DNA of 9,913 nt, taken from assembly GCA_937892925.1 (NCBI GenBank), contig CALBHX010000071.1, positions 1 through 9,913 of the forward strand, written 5' to 3'. The notes beneath the pieces were generated by a model. The model saw only the letters and a program-made list of their open reading frames with translations. It did no database searches and was not told the origin of the DNA. The position numbers were made by a program, and so were the translations under genes. Below are positions 1-7,006 of the stretch, piece after piece; the stretch's first letter is position 1; each line of letters begins with the position of its first letter. Origin of the DNA: an uncultured Lentisphaeraceae bacterium. Lineage in GTDB: Bacteria > Verrucomicrobiota > Kiritimatiellia > RFP12 > DVOR01.

Positions 1-1
1 A

Positions 2-583
2 TCGGCGGGGTTGCCCTTTTTGGCGGCGGTTGCGGCTTCACGTGGTTTTACACAAGATCGTGAGAATGGGATGTTACGGTTGATGTTTGCAACACCAGTT
101 CGTGCACGGACGTGGGTCATGGGGAAAGTTATGGCGGCGTGGTGGCTGTGTGTAGTTTACGTTGCGGGAATGGCCTTATCGTGTTGGGTGTTATGTCATT
201 GGTTAGTGCCGCAGAATGCATATTTCCCAATGTCGTGGATTGGATTTGTCTGGGCTGGTGGGGCCCTGATGATGTTGGCTTGGGTATGGTGTGCATTGGG
301 GACGGTTCTGTCGTTGTTTTCCAAAAGTTCAGCTTCAACATTTTTGTTATCACTTTTGGGATGTTTATTCTTACCTCCGCTGATATGTGAGGGGAAGGTC
401 GCCTTTGGGGGCGGGTTGAGCGGGCAATGGCGATTTTTCCCGCTTCAGGAACTGGTTTATGATTGTGCGGGAGGTGTCGTAGATATTCGAGGATTGGTTG
501 GTTGCGCGGTGGCAACGGTGGTATTGGTGTATATCGGTGGCTTGATATTTGATGCCCTGCGTGTATGTGCAACGGAGCGATAA
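2..583 (+). CDS. ABC-2 type transporter permease, 3' part (5' end outside window)
   Basis: This is the C-terminal 193 codons of a multi-spanning membrane protein whose reading frame is open to the left edge, so the apparent TTG start at 11 is probably internal. The segment DRENGMLRLMFATPV, followed by a Gly-Lys (MGK), is the cytoplasmic motif of ABC-2 permeases that precedes a membrane helix. About four hydrophobic segments follow, roughly at window positions 125-190, 225-310, 330-385 and 495-550. Proteins of this family form the membrane channel of ABC exporters of drugs, polysaccharides or unknown cargo; the ATPase partner would lie upstream, outside the window. The substrate cannot be told. 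The stop is four bases before the holB start, which suggests co-transcription. The family assignment is fairly secure; the role is unknown. Confidence 0.8.
   Translation, partial: SAGLPFLAAVAASRGFTQDRENGMLRLMFATPVRARTWVMGKVMAAWWLCVVYVAGMALSCWVLCHWLVPQNAYFPMSWIGFVWAGGALMMLAWVWCALGTVLSLFSKSSASTFLLSLLGCLFLPPLICEGKVAFGGGLSGQWRFFPLQELVYDCAGGVVDIRGLVGCAVATVVLVYIGGLIFDALRVCATER
574..577 (+). promoter_or_regulatory. Ribosome binding site choosing the holB start
   Basis: GGAG lies ten bases before the ATG at 588. The frame is also open further upstream (TTG at 549, ATG at 552), but those starts would overlap the permease gene by about 30 bases and have no such site, so 588 is preferred. Confidence 0.6.
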
Positions 584-587
584 CGGA

Positions 588-1517
588 ATGGATGATGCTA
601 TTCGCGAGGGTTTGAAACGGGCGTTTGACGCAGGGCGGCAGGCGCAGGGATATCTTGTAGTTGGGCCAGTTCGTCATGAAGGCCGTGAATTGGCTGAATG
701 GATCGGAACGCAATTGCTTGGAAATAGCTCAACGATTCATGAGCATGTGCATCCAGACATGCCCTGGTTTGAGCCTGAAAAAAAAAGCCGTATCATTGGA
801 ATTGATATGATGCGGACGCGTATTTTGGATATGGCGCAACAATCGTCGCTTTCTGGTGGATGGAAAGTCCCTGTGATCGTGTCGGCAGAACGGATGAATG
901 CTGCTGCTGCGAATGCGTTTCTTAAGACTTTAGAAGAACCTCCGCCAAAGACGTTGTTTTTGTTGCTGGTGGATTCGTTGCTGGATGTGTTACCAACGAT
1001 CGTTTCACGTTGCCAAGTGATTGCAGTTGGCGGGACGCGACGGTTGGAGGAACCTTGGCGGACTCAGGTTTTGACATTACTTGCTGGAGTTACAGAAAAG
1101 AGTGTCTTGAAAGATACCGCCAGGGCGGAGTGTCTAAGTGCTATTCTTGATGAAATGAACGAACGAGCGGAGGAACAAGTACGTTCGGAAATTCGAGCAA
1201 ATGCTGTTGTAGAGTTGGATACAGATACGGTGAGTGCTTTAACCGGAGCACAGGCAAAAGCATGGCGAATGGATTTGTTATTTACGGTAGAACAATGGAT
1301 GCGTGACATGATTCGGGTGCATGTTGCTGGATCGATGGAAGAAGTCCAACTTGTTTTCCCAGAGTATCGAGAGGTGTTAGCTACACGGGTACAGAAGTAT
1401 CCGTTGGCGAAGTTATTAGAGAATTTATCGATGTTGGAAATGTTGGAGACGCATTTGGAGCGGAATCTCTCGCCTGCGCAGATTTTACCCTATTGGATGG
1501 ATCGTTTTTATTTGTAA
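588..1517 (+). CDS. holB: DNA polymerase III delta' subunit (clamp loader)
   Basis: A 309-residue protein of the AAA+ clamp-loader family that would help open and load the sliding clamp in the replisome. Family hallmarks are HPD at about 55-57, the segment running from IDMMRTRILDMAQ (72-84) through a Ser-rich stretch to VIVSAERMNAAAANAFLKTL and LEEPP (115-119), and TIVSRCQ (137-143) with the SRC motif that carries the arginine finger. The nucleotide-binding loop is degenerate: GPVRHEGR stands where a P-loop would have GKT, which fits delta' rather than the ATP-binding DnaX (gamma/tau). The four-cysteine zinc module found before HPD in many relatives is absent. The C-terminal third is divergent. 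It sits between the permease and aroQ, with a 14-base gap to the latter. DnaX is unlikely because of the short length and lost P-loop. Confidence 0.88.
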   Translation: MDDAIREGLKRAFDAGRQAQGYLVVGPVRHEGRELAEWIGTQLLGNSSTIHEHVHPDMPWFEPEKKSRIIGIDMMRTRILDMAQQSSLSGGWKVPVIVSAERMNAAAANAFLKTLEEPPPKTLFLLLVDSLLDVLPTIVSRCQVIAVGGTRRLEEPWRTQVLTLLAGVTEKSVLKDTARAECLSAILDEMNERAEEQVRSEIRANAVVELDTDTVSALTGAQAKAWRMDLLFTVEQWMRDMIRVHVAGSMEEVQLVFPEYREVLATRVQKYPLAKLLENLSMLEMLETHLERNLSPAQILPYWMDRFYL

Positions 1518-1519
1518 GT

Positions 1520-1525
1520 AAGGAG
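1520..1525 (+). promoter_or_regulatory. Ribosome binding site choosing the aroQ start
   Basis: AAGGAG lies six bases before the ATG at 1532. The same frame has an upstream ATG at 1493 inside holB, but the family N-terminus (MRLLILNGPN) begins exactly at 1532. Confidence 0.7.
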
Positions 1526-1531
1526 TGCTTT

Positions 1532-1981
1532 ATGCGGCTTTTAATTCTTAATGGTCCGAACCTGCGGTTACTTGGAACACGAGAGCCGGAGATTTATGGT
1601 GCATTCACGTTGGCAGATGTGGAGGCGTTAGCATGTAAGACGGCTGAACAGTTTGGAGCAAAGGCGGATTGTTTTCAGAGTGATATTGAGGGTGAATTGG
1701 TCGCTAGGATTGGTGCTGCGCGTGGAGTATACGACGGGATAGTCATTAATCCCGCAGCGTATACGCATACATCTGTGGCGTTGCGCGATGCCCTTGCTGC
1801 AAGTGCGTTGCCGGCGATTGAAGTGCATATTTCAAATACGCATCGCCGGGAAGCCTTTAGGCAAGTGTCGTACACGGCTCCTATGTGCGTTGGACAATTG
1901 ATGGGGTTCGGCCTGTATGGTTATGCTCTAGCAGTGGAAGGGTTGATTCACTACTTAAACTCCGAACGGAAGCGGGGATGA
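1532..1981 (+). CDS. aroQ: 3-dehydroquinate dehydratase, type II
   Basis: A 149-residue cytosolic enzyme of the shikimate pathway that dehydrates 3-dehydroquinate to 3-dehydroshikimate; type II enzymes form dodecamers. The length is typical. Visible motifs are LNGPNLRLLGTREPEIYG (6-23) with catalytic Tyr22 and Arg17 on the flexible lid, INPAAYTHTSVALRDAL (72-88) with Asn73, and EVHISN (97-102) with catalytic His99, followed by RREAFR. The substrate loop usually reads QSNxEGEL and here reads QSDIEGEL (49-56), a conservative change. The gene follows holB closely and its stop is one base before the plsY start, so the two are probably translated from one message. No other aromatic pathway genes are in the window. 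Confidence 0.96.
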   Translation: MRLLILNGPNLRLLGTREPEIYGAFTLADVEALACKTAEQFGAKADCFQSDIEGELVARIGAARGVYDGIVINPAAYTHTSVALRDALAASALPAIEVHISNTHRREAFRQVSYTAPMCVGQLMGFGLYGYALAVEGLIHYLNSERKRG

Positions 1982-1982
1982 G

Positions 1983-2675
1983 ATGATAGACTTTTTTAGT
2001 GCATTGTCAGGACTTATCCTGGCGTACTTGTTGGGGGCGATTCCATTCGGATTGATAATCGCCCGTGCGCATGGTGTGGATCTACGGCATTGTGGAAGTG
2101 GAAATATCGGAGCGACCAATGTATTTCGTTGTGTTGGTCCTCGTTGGGGAGTTTTAGCGTTTGTGCTAGACATGTTTAAGGGGATGGGAGGCGTTTGGTG
2201 TGCATGGATTCCCACTCTATGGTTAGAGCCGGTTTCTCTCGAGCGCTTTCTTCTGTTGCGTATACTTTGTGGCGCGGCGGCCATGTTGGGGCATATCTTT
2301 CCGATCTACCTGAGGTTTAAGGGTGGTAAGGGAGTCTCAACGGCGCTGGGGCTCCTTCTTGGTGTCGCACCTTTGGCTGGTGTAATCGGGTTCGGTTGTT
2401 GGGGTGTGGCATTTTTGATTAGCCGATATGTTTCGGTGGCAAGTTGCCTCGCCGCTGTGGTCGTTGGAGCAATCGTTTGGACACCGCTTTATGGTGATAG
2501 TGAACATCCCATTTGGTTTCGTATATTAATCGGTTTATTGGCTGTTTTGGCTATATGGAAGCATCGACAAAATATGCTTCGTTTATATCAAGGAACGGAA
2601 AATAGATTTGCGTTTACTGCCGCACAACGAACTGTACATACGGTTAAACAAAATGAACTGGAGGGTGGCCGATGA
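1983..2675 (+). CDS. plsY: Acyl-phosphate glycerol-3-phosphate acyltransferase
   Basis: An integral inner-membrane enzyme of 230 residues that transfers an acyl group from acyl-phosphate to glycerol-3-phosphate, the first step of phospholipid synthesis. The three PlsY loop motifs are present: DLRHCGSGNIGATNVFR (33-49), FKGGKGVST (112-120) and RQNMLRLYQGTEN (195-207), set between hydrophobic helices. A conserved Asp-x-x-Lys-Gly (DMFKG) follows the first motif. The last 20 or so residues are a polar extension beyond the usual end of about 200 residues. Its stop overlaps the gpsA start as ATGA. The pairing is meaningful because GpsA makes the glycerol-3-phosphate that PlsY uses. It would need PlsX, which is not in the window, for acyl-phosphate. 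Confidence 0.95.
   Translation: MIDFFSALSGLILAYLLGAIPFGLIIARAHGVDLRHCGSGNIGATNVFRCVGPRWGVLAFVLDMFKGMGGVWCAWIPTLWLEPVSLERFLLLRILCGAAAMLGHIFPIYLRFKGGKGVSTALGLLLGVAPLAGVIGFGCWGVAFLISRYVSVASCLAAVVVGAIVWTPLYGDSEHPIWFRILIGLLAVLAIWKHRQNMLRLYQGTENRFAFTAAQRTVHTVKQNELEGGR
2660..2665 (+). promoter_or_regulatory. Ribosome binding site of gpsA inside plsY
   Basis: GGAGGG lies six bases before the ATG at 2672, within the last codons of plsY. With the ATGA overlap it supports coupled translation of the two genes. Confidence 0.65.
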
Positions 2676-3661
2676 ATATCGTGGTAATAGGAGATGGAGG
2701 TTGGGGGACGGCGATTGCGAAGTTGCTGGATTCTTATGGGCATACGGTAACTGTTTGGGGGCCGTTTCCGGATTATATAGAAGAAATACGAAAAACGCGT
2801 ATGAATTCACGTTATTTGCCAGGGATTAAGTTGGCGTCAAGTATTCGTTGGACAGCAACGTTATCATCGGCTATCCCGGATGCGGACGTTTTGGTGTTGG
2901 CGATCCCTTCTAAGTTTTACCGTGATACGTGTGAGACTATCAGCCCGTTATTGGATACGGAACACACAGTGGTTGTCAGTTTGACCAAAGGTGTGTGCCC
3001 AGTAACGCATCAGCGAATGAGTGAGGTTGCAAGGGAAATCCTGAAGACAGAGCGTGTGGCTGTTTTATCAGGCCCGTCTCATGCAGAAGAAGTGGCTCGT
3101 CGTATTCCAACGGCGGTAACGTGCGCAAGTGTGAATTCTAAATTGGCGGTAGAGATTCAGACGCTTTTTAATGGCCCGCGGTTTCGTGTGTATACAACGG
3201 ATGATGTAGTGGGAGTTGAAATTGGTGGTGTAGTAAAGAATGTTCTGGCTATTGCAGTAGGCGCTAGTGATGGGTTTGGATTTGGAGATAACACACGTGC
3301 AGCACTGATTACGCGTGGGTTAGCGGAAATGATGCGACTTGGCATCAAAATGGGTGCCAAACAACAAACCTTGAGTGGATTGGCTGGGGTTGGAGATTTG
3401 ATTGTAACGTGTACGTCAGTGCATAGCCGTAATCATCATGTGGGGGAACGACTTGGACGTGGGATTCCGCTTGCTGAAATAATGAGTTCGATGAAAATGG
3501 TCGCCGAAGGTGTTGATAATGCTAAATTACTTCATGAACTTGCTGATCAGTATGGGGTAGAAATGCCGATTGCAGATGTGGTTTATCGTATGTGTTATTG
3601 TGGACTTTCGGCAGAAGATGCGGTGATGTTGTTGATGGAGCGTACGGCAAAACCAGAATAG
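2672..3661 (+). CDS. gpsA: Glycerol-3-phosphate dehydrogenase [NAD(P)+]
   Basis: A complete 329-residue cytosolic enzyme that reduces dihydroxyacetone phosphate to sn-glycerol-3-phosphate for phospholipid synthesis. The N-terminal Rossmann motif is GDGGWGTA (7-14). The family signatures follow in order: SLTKG with Lys106, LSGPSHAEE (132-140), GVEIGGVVKNVLAIAVG (181-197) with catalytic Lys189, GDNTRAALITRG (205-216) and GLAGVGDLIVTCTS (237-249) followed by SRN. The length is normal and no key residue is missing. It overlaps plsY by four bases and forms a short substrate-to-product pair with it. The gap to kdsB is 27 bases. The base composition matches its neighbours. Confidence 0.97.
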   Translation: MNIVVIGDGGWGTAIAKLLDSYGHTVTVWGPFPDYIEEIRKTRMNSRYLPGIKLASSIRWTATLSSAIPDADVLVLAIPSKFYRDTCETISPLLDTEHTVVVSLTKGVCPVTHQRMSEVAREILKTERVAVLSGPSHAEEVARRIPTAVTCASVNSKLAVEIQTLFNGPRFRVYTTDDVVGVEIGGVVKNVLAIAVGASDGFGFGDNTRAALITRGLAEMMRLGIKMGAKQQTLSGLAGVGDLIVTCTSVHSRNHHVGERLGRGIPLAEIMSSMKMVAEGVDNAKLLHELADQYGVEMPIADVVYRMCYCGLSAEDAVMLLMERTAKPE

Positions 3662-3688
3662 TGTTTTATGTTGAAAGGTGAATAAACG

Positions 3689-4429
3689 ATGGCTGTCATT
3701 GGTGTGATTCCTTCTCGATGGGGAAGTTCTCGGTTTCCTGGTAAACCGTTGGTTAAGATATTAGGGAAACCGTTGATCCTCTGGGTAGTCGAAGCGGTTA
3801 AACAGGCTAAGCGATTGGATCGGGTTATTGTTGCTACGGATGATGAACGTATTGCACAGGTAGTTAGAGATACCTGTGAGGTGGTAATGACTGCTAGTGA
3901 TCTACCTTCTGGTACAGATCGTGTTGCAGTGGCAGCGGGTGCATCTTCGGGCGATATCGTTATTAATATTCAGGGGGATGAACCATTAATTGATCCTGCA
4001 TTGATTGATGCATTAGCCGAGCGGATGTTGCGTACAGGGGAGGAAATGGCTACAGCAGCTTGTCCGATTCGATCGTTGGAAATGCTTGAAGCTCGAACTG
4101 TTGTCAAGGTCGTCATGCGTGAAGATGACAGTGCTCTTTATTTCTCACGCCTGCCAATTCCCTGTCATCGTGATGGAGAACCAAATCTTGCTTCAGGGCT
4201 TTATTGGCGGCACTTGGGAGTTTATGCGTATCGCGGGGATTTCCTTGCACGATTGATAACAACATCTCCCTGTTTGTTAGAGAAAACAGAATCATTAGAA
4301 CAATTGCGGGCGTTGTGGATTGGTGGGCGGATTGGGGTCATTCGTTGTTATGACGATGGCGTCGGAGTAGATACACCTGCGGATGTAGCAACGGTTGAAG
4401 CATTACTAAAAAAGTCGCAACATTTATGA
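3689..4429 (+). CDS. kdsB: 3-deoxy-manno-octulosonate cytidylyltransferase (CMP-Kdo synthetase)
   Basis: A 246-residue cytosolic enzyme that couples Kdo to CMP from CTP, the activation step before Kdo is added to lipid A. Motifs visible are IPSRWGSSRFPGKPL (7-21, CTP binding), SGTDRV (74-79), INIQGDEP (92-99) with metal ligand Asp97, ALYFSRLPIP (149-158), RHLGVYAYR (174-182), EKTESLEQLRAL (198-209) and GVDTPAD (226-232) with Asp228. The length is normal. It implies a lipopolysaccharide-type outer membrane. AAAGG lies about nine bases before the ATG. The stop overlaps the next gene's start as ATGA. No other Kdo genes are in the window. Confidence 0.97.
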   Translation: MAVIGVIPSRWGSSRFPGKPLVKILGKPLILWVVEAVKQAKRLDRVIVATDDERIAQVVRDTCEVVMTASDLPSGTDRVAVAAGASSGDIVINIQGDEPLIDPALIDALAERMLRTGEEMATAACPIRSLEMLEARTVVKVVMREDDSALYFSRLPIPCHRDGEPNLASGLYWRHLGVYAYRGDFLARLITTSPCLLEKTESLEQLRALWIGGRIGVIRCYDDGVGVDTPADVATVEALLKKSQHL

Positions 4430-4764
4430 CAAAAGCGTATACGTTGTTTACTGCGGTTCCTAAGAAACACAATTGTGCACAGGCTGTGATGGCCGGTTGC
4501 TGGGGGACAGAAGAGGCTGTGAAGAAAATGGCCATGTGCGGGGGAGGTCATGCCCCAGGAGGTCTTTGCGGCGCATTGTATGCTGTATTGCAGCTCTGTC
4601 CTACCCAGGCAGAAGCTATTAAAACAGCATTTGTATGCAAAGTTGGAGCAATGACGTGTCACGAAATTAAGACTCATGTTGGAACACCTTGTTCAACTTG
4701 TGTCGAAACTGCAGCTTGTCTTGCTCTTGCTTGTCAACACGATCACCACTCTTCAATGGGATAA
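4426..4764 (+). CDS. Small cysteine-rich protein, C_GCAxxG_C_C family
   Basis: A 112-residue protein with 11 cysteines (17, 25, 38, 48, 58, 71, 78, 89, 92, 98, 103). The spacing follows the C_GCAxxG_C_C family recalled from memory: NCAQAV near the N-terminus, then CGGGHAPGGLCGAL (38-51), a Cys at 71, then CHEIK and CSTCV. These proteins are thought to be redox or metal-cluster proteins; their reaction is not established. No signal peptide or membrane segment is seen. A His-rich tail (QHDHHSS) ends the protein. The start overlaps kdsB by four bases, so translation is probably coupled, although no functional link with Kdo activation is known. The call is good at family level; the function is open. 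Confidence 0.82.
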   Translation: MTKAYTLFTAVPKKHNCAQAVMAGCWGTEEAVKKMAMCGGGHAPGGLCGALYAVLQLCPTQAEAIKTAFVCKVGAMTCHEIKTHVGTPCSTCVETAACLALACQHDHHSSMG

Positions 4765-4830
4765 AAGAAGGTATTGGGAACCCCAACCTAATATCGTCAG
4801 CATTTGCGTTAATTAGAAAAAGGTATAATG

Positions 4831-5202
4831 ATGAAAATAGTTACGACAACACTTGCTCCAGCAGCGATTGGCCCCTACTCACAGGCTATTATTGCGAACG
4901 GACAACTTTTTGCGTCTGGGCAAATCCCCGTGAATCCTGAAACCGGCACCATCCCAGACGGAATTATAGCTCAAACCGAACAGGTATGTAAGAATTGTGA
5001 TGCACTGTTGAAAGCCGCTGGCCTGGATTTTACCAATGTGATTAAAACCACATGTTTTCTCGCAGACATCTCAGATTTTGCTGCGTTTAATACGGTTTAC
5101 GCAAAGTATTTCGTCTCTAAACCGGCACGGTCTTGTGTTGCTGTGCGTGATATTCCTAAAGGGTGTCGTTGTGAAATCGAGATCCTTGCTCTTGTACGGT
5201 AA
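4831..5202 (+). CDS. ridA: RidA family enamine/imine deaminase
   Basis: A 123-residue YjgF/YER057c/UK114 protein, the usual size. RidA hydrolyses reactive 2-aminoacrylate and related imines made by PLP enzymes and so protects the cell. Visible signatures are LAPAAIGPYSQAI near the N-terminus, an ASGQIPVNPETG segment, and PARSCVAV close to the C-terminus with the Arg that binds the substrate carboxylate, followed by IPKGCRCEIEILAL. Two adjacent ATGs exist (4828, 4831). The AAGG at 4820-4823 is seven bases from the second and only four from the first, so 4831 is preferred; the difference is one residue. A 66-base gap with a weak five-pair hairpin (4774-4786) separates it from the Cys-rich gene. 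It is the last gene before the terminator. Confidence 0.95.
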   Translation: MKIVTTTLAPAAIGPYSQAIIANGQLFASGQIPVNPETGTIPDGIIAQTEQVCKNCDALLKAAGLDFTNVIKTTCFLADISDFAAFNTVYAKYFVSKPARSCVAVRDIPKGCRCEIEILALVR

Positions 5203-5210
5203 TATCTTCC

Positions 5211-5240
5211 TTGACTAAGTTATTTTAGTGTCCGTAATAC
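5211..5240 (+). promoter_or_regulatory. Sigma-70-like promoter candidate just after ridA
   Basis: TTGACT (5211-5216) and TAATAC (5235-5240) are separated by 18 bases, close to consensus. A start near 5247 would run into the terminator at 5260-5291 almost at once, so either it makes a very short RNA, or it depends on read-through, or it is a chance match. Confidence 0.35.
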
Positions 5241-5259
5241 GTAAGAGTTCGTTTCGGTG

Positions 5260-5291
5260 CGCTGGATGAGAGGCGACCATCCAGCGTTTTT
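5260..5291 (+). terminator. Intrinsic terminator of the plus-strand cluster
   Basis: CGCTGGATG (5260-5268) pairs perfectly with CATCCAGCG (5278-5286) around a nine-base loop, followed by five T residues. It sits 58 bases after the ridA stop and would end the transcript of the whole permease-to-ridA cluster. Confidence 0.88.
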
Positions 5292-5676
5292 GTGTTTACT
5301 AGTTTGAAATATAAAGTTTCATCGTACGTTAACCGTTGTAGGTCAGGTAGAACGTTTGTAACAGAAACGACTCCAATGGTAGGTTTGTTTTGGAGCTGAG
5401 GCACGAGTCAGTCTACCTAAACGTAACATGTGAGAACTGTCATTCTCGGTTAGTTATATTGGAATTTCTGACTGTATATAACCATATACCCACCCTCAGA
5501 GTAAAAGTTCTCATTGGTTGTTAGTATATTGGGGGAGTTGAATGTAATACGATTGAGAAGTGTTTGGTATTTCGTGGTATTGCACAAGAAAAACAAGCGG
5601 AACTTAAAGAAGTTTCCATTCGTGAGCAAATATCGTATAACTCTGCAGTCAGATACTAACAAGATGCCAAGTTATC
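5292..5676. other. Gene-poor region between convergent clusters
   Basis: No convincing gene, tRNA or rRNA is seen. The stretch holds several self-complementary segments: AGGTAGA (5345-5351) with TCTACCT (5412-5418), ACGTTT (5352-5357) with AAACGT (5419-5424), CTCCAA (5371-5376) with TTGGAG (5390-5395), GAGAA/TTCTC (5432-5447) and GTATAT/ATATAC (5474-5489). An open frame without a start codon runs 5525-5659 (ending SAVRY, stop TAA) with protein-like composition but no recognised relative. Both flanking clusters end here. Confidence 0.5.
5587..5617 (-). terminator. Possible weak terminator after hisD
   Basis: On the minus strand GGAAACTT (5617-5610) can pair with AAGTTCC (5605-5599) with one bulged base, and five T residues follow four bases later (5593-5589). 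It lies 60 bases after the hisD stop. The stem is short and AT-rich, so the call is tentative. Confidence 0.3.
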
Positions 5677-6981
5677 CTATTCAAAGCGAACACTCGCGGC
5701 ATAGGCATGTGCATCTAGACCTTCTAACTTGCCAAACGTTTCAATCGTATCTTTGGTCTCAGCGAGGTCTTCTTTGGAGAACTCAACAAACGAACTCCTA
5801 CGGCGGAATGTTTCTGCCGTTAAGCCACTAAACATTCGAGCGGCACCACCTGTTGGTAATACATGGCTTGGGCCAGCAACAAAATCGCCAGCACTTTCAG
5901 GCGTCCAATAGCCGACAAAAACAGCTCCCGCGCAGGTGATTGTCGGAAGTATTTTGTCTGCATTGGAAACTTGAAGCTCTAAATGTTCAGCTGCAAAACG
6001 ATTGCAGAGGTTAACACCCTCTATTGCCAAATTAGGCACCACAGCAAATAACATTCCCCGGTTTGAAAGCATTCGCTCAATGATTTCACGCCGGTTACGG
6101 ATAGTAAGTTGACTTAGAACCTCTTGCTTCACCTGTTCTGCGAATGCTTGAGAATCCGTAACTAAAAAACTCTTCTCATGTCCGCTTCCATGCTCGGCTT
6201 GCGAGAGCAGATCTGCCGCGATCCATTTTGCATTTCCAACTTTATCCGCTAATATGCAGATTTCCGATGGCCCAGCCACCTGATCAATAGCCACAGTGCC
6301 ATAAACTTGTCGTTTGGCCGCAGTAACATACGCATTTCCTGGCCCTGCAATAAGCTGAACGGGTGGAATACCTGCCCCATACGCCATCATGCCAATGGAT
6401 TGAATGCCTCCTACACGATAAATTTCCGTCGCTCCTGCTACTCTTAATGCATAGAGCAGGGGAGCGGAAACAGTTAACCCGTTACGACTTGGGGTACAGG
6501 CAACAATTTCGTTTACGCCGGCAGCCTTTGCTAGAATCACAGTCATAAGGGATGTACTGGCAAGTGGAGCTGTTCCACCAGGGATATAGACTCCCACACG
6601 ATCCATTGGATGAAAGCGTTCTCCTAATCGTCCCCCATGCGGCGTTGAGATAGTCCAATCGGGACGCAATCCGGCTTTTGCAAACTGCTCAATTCGCTCT
6701 GCGGCTTGATGAATTGCCCTCTTAATGGTACCATTGCAAGTAGCTTCGGCGGCATCTAATTCAGCTTCTGAAACTCGGATGTTATCGGCGGACAATTCTG
6801 CATGATCAAAAACCTTACAAGCTCGTAAAACGGCATCCAAACCATTTTTACGGATATCAGCCAGACAGGATGAAGCTGCTATTTCAGCCTGTTCATCAAA
6901 AGCTGGGCGATGTAGAAACGTTTCGACTTCAGGTGTGGGTTCTTTTTCGGACCAAGGGAAAATTTGGATTTTTGCACTCAT
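5677..6981 (-). CDS. hisD: Histidinol dehydrogenase
   Basis: A 434-residue zinc enzyme, exactly the usual length, which oxidises L-histidinol to L-histidine in two NAD-dependent steps, ending histidine synthesis. Signatures are RVGVYIPGGTAPLASTSLM (128-146), AGPGNAYVTAAKR (212-224), AIDQVAGPSE (231-240), DLLSQAEH (257-264), FAAEHLEL (329-336) with catalytic Glu332 and His333, and AGDFVAGPSHVLPTGG (364-379). Inferred zinc ligands are Gln261, His264, Asp366 and His425. The residue after QAEH is Gly where Asp is usual. The start at 6981 matches the family N-terminus; the longer frame to 7038 would overlap the upstream gene. No clear Shine-Dalgarno is visible, so translation may depend on the upstream gene 25 bases away. 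No other his genes are nearby. Confidence 0.96.
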   Translation of the reverse strand: MSAKIQIFPWSEKEPTPEVETFLHRPAFDEQAEIAASSCLADIRKNGLDAVLRACKVFDHAELSADNIRVSEAELDAAEATCNGTIKRAIHQAAERIEQFAKAGLRPDWTISTPHGGRLGERFHPMDRVGVYIPGGTAPLASTSLMTVILAKAAGVNEIVACTPSRNGLTVSAPLLYALRVAGATEIYRVGGIQSIGMMAYGAGIPPVQLIAGPGNAYVTAAKRQVYGTVAIDQVAGPSEICILADKVGNAKWIAADLLSQAEHGSGHEKSFLVTDSQAFAEQVKQEVLSQLTIRNRREIIERMLSNRGMLFAVVPNLAIEGVNLCNRFAAEHLELQVSNADKILPTITCAGAVFVGYWTPESAGDFVAGPSHVLPTGGAARMFSGLTAETFRRRSSFVEFSKEDLAETKDTIETFGKLEGLDAHAYAASVRFE

Positions 6982-7006
6982 AATACAAGGCTGCTTTCGA
7001 TCTAGT

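Noticed and set aside
129..713. Long minus-strand open frame (194 residues) opposite the permease and holB
   Set aside because: It is Pro/His-rich with no family motif and is fully antisense to two genes with clear signatures.
5514..5831. Plus-strand frame of 105 residues reaching into hisD
   Set aside because: It overlaps hisD antisense by about 150 bases, needs a non-ATG start and has no recognisable motif.
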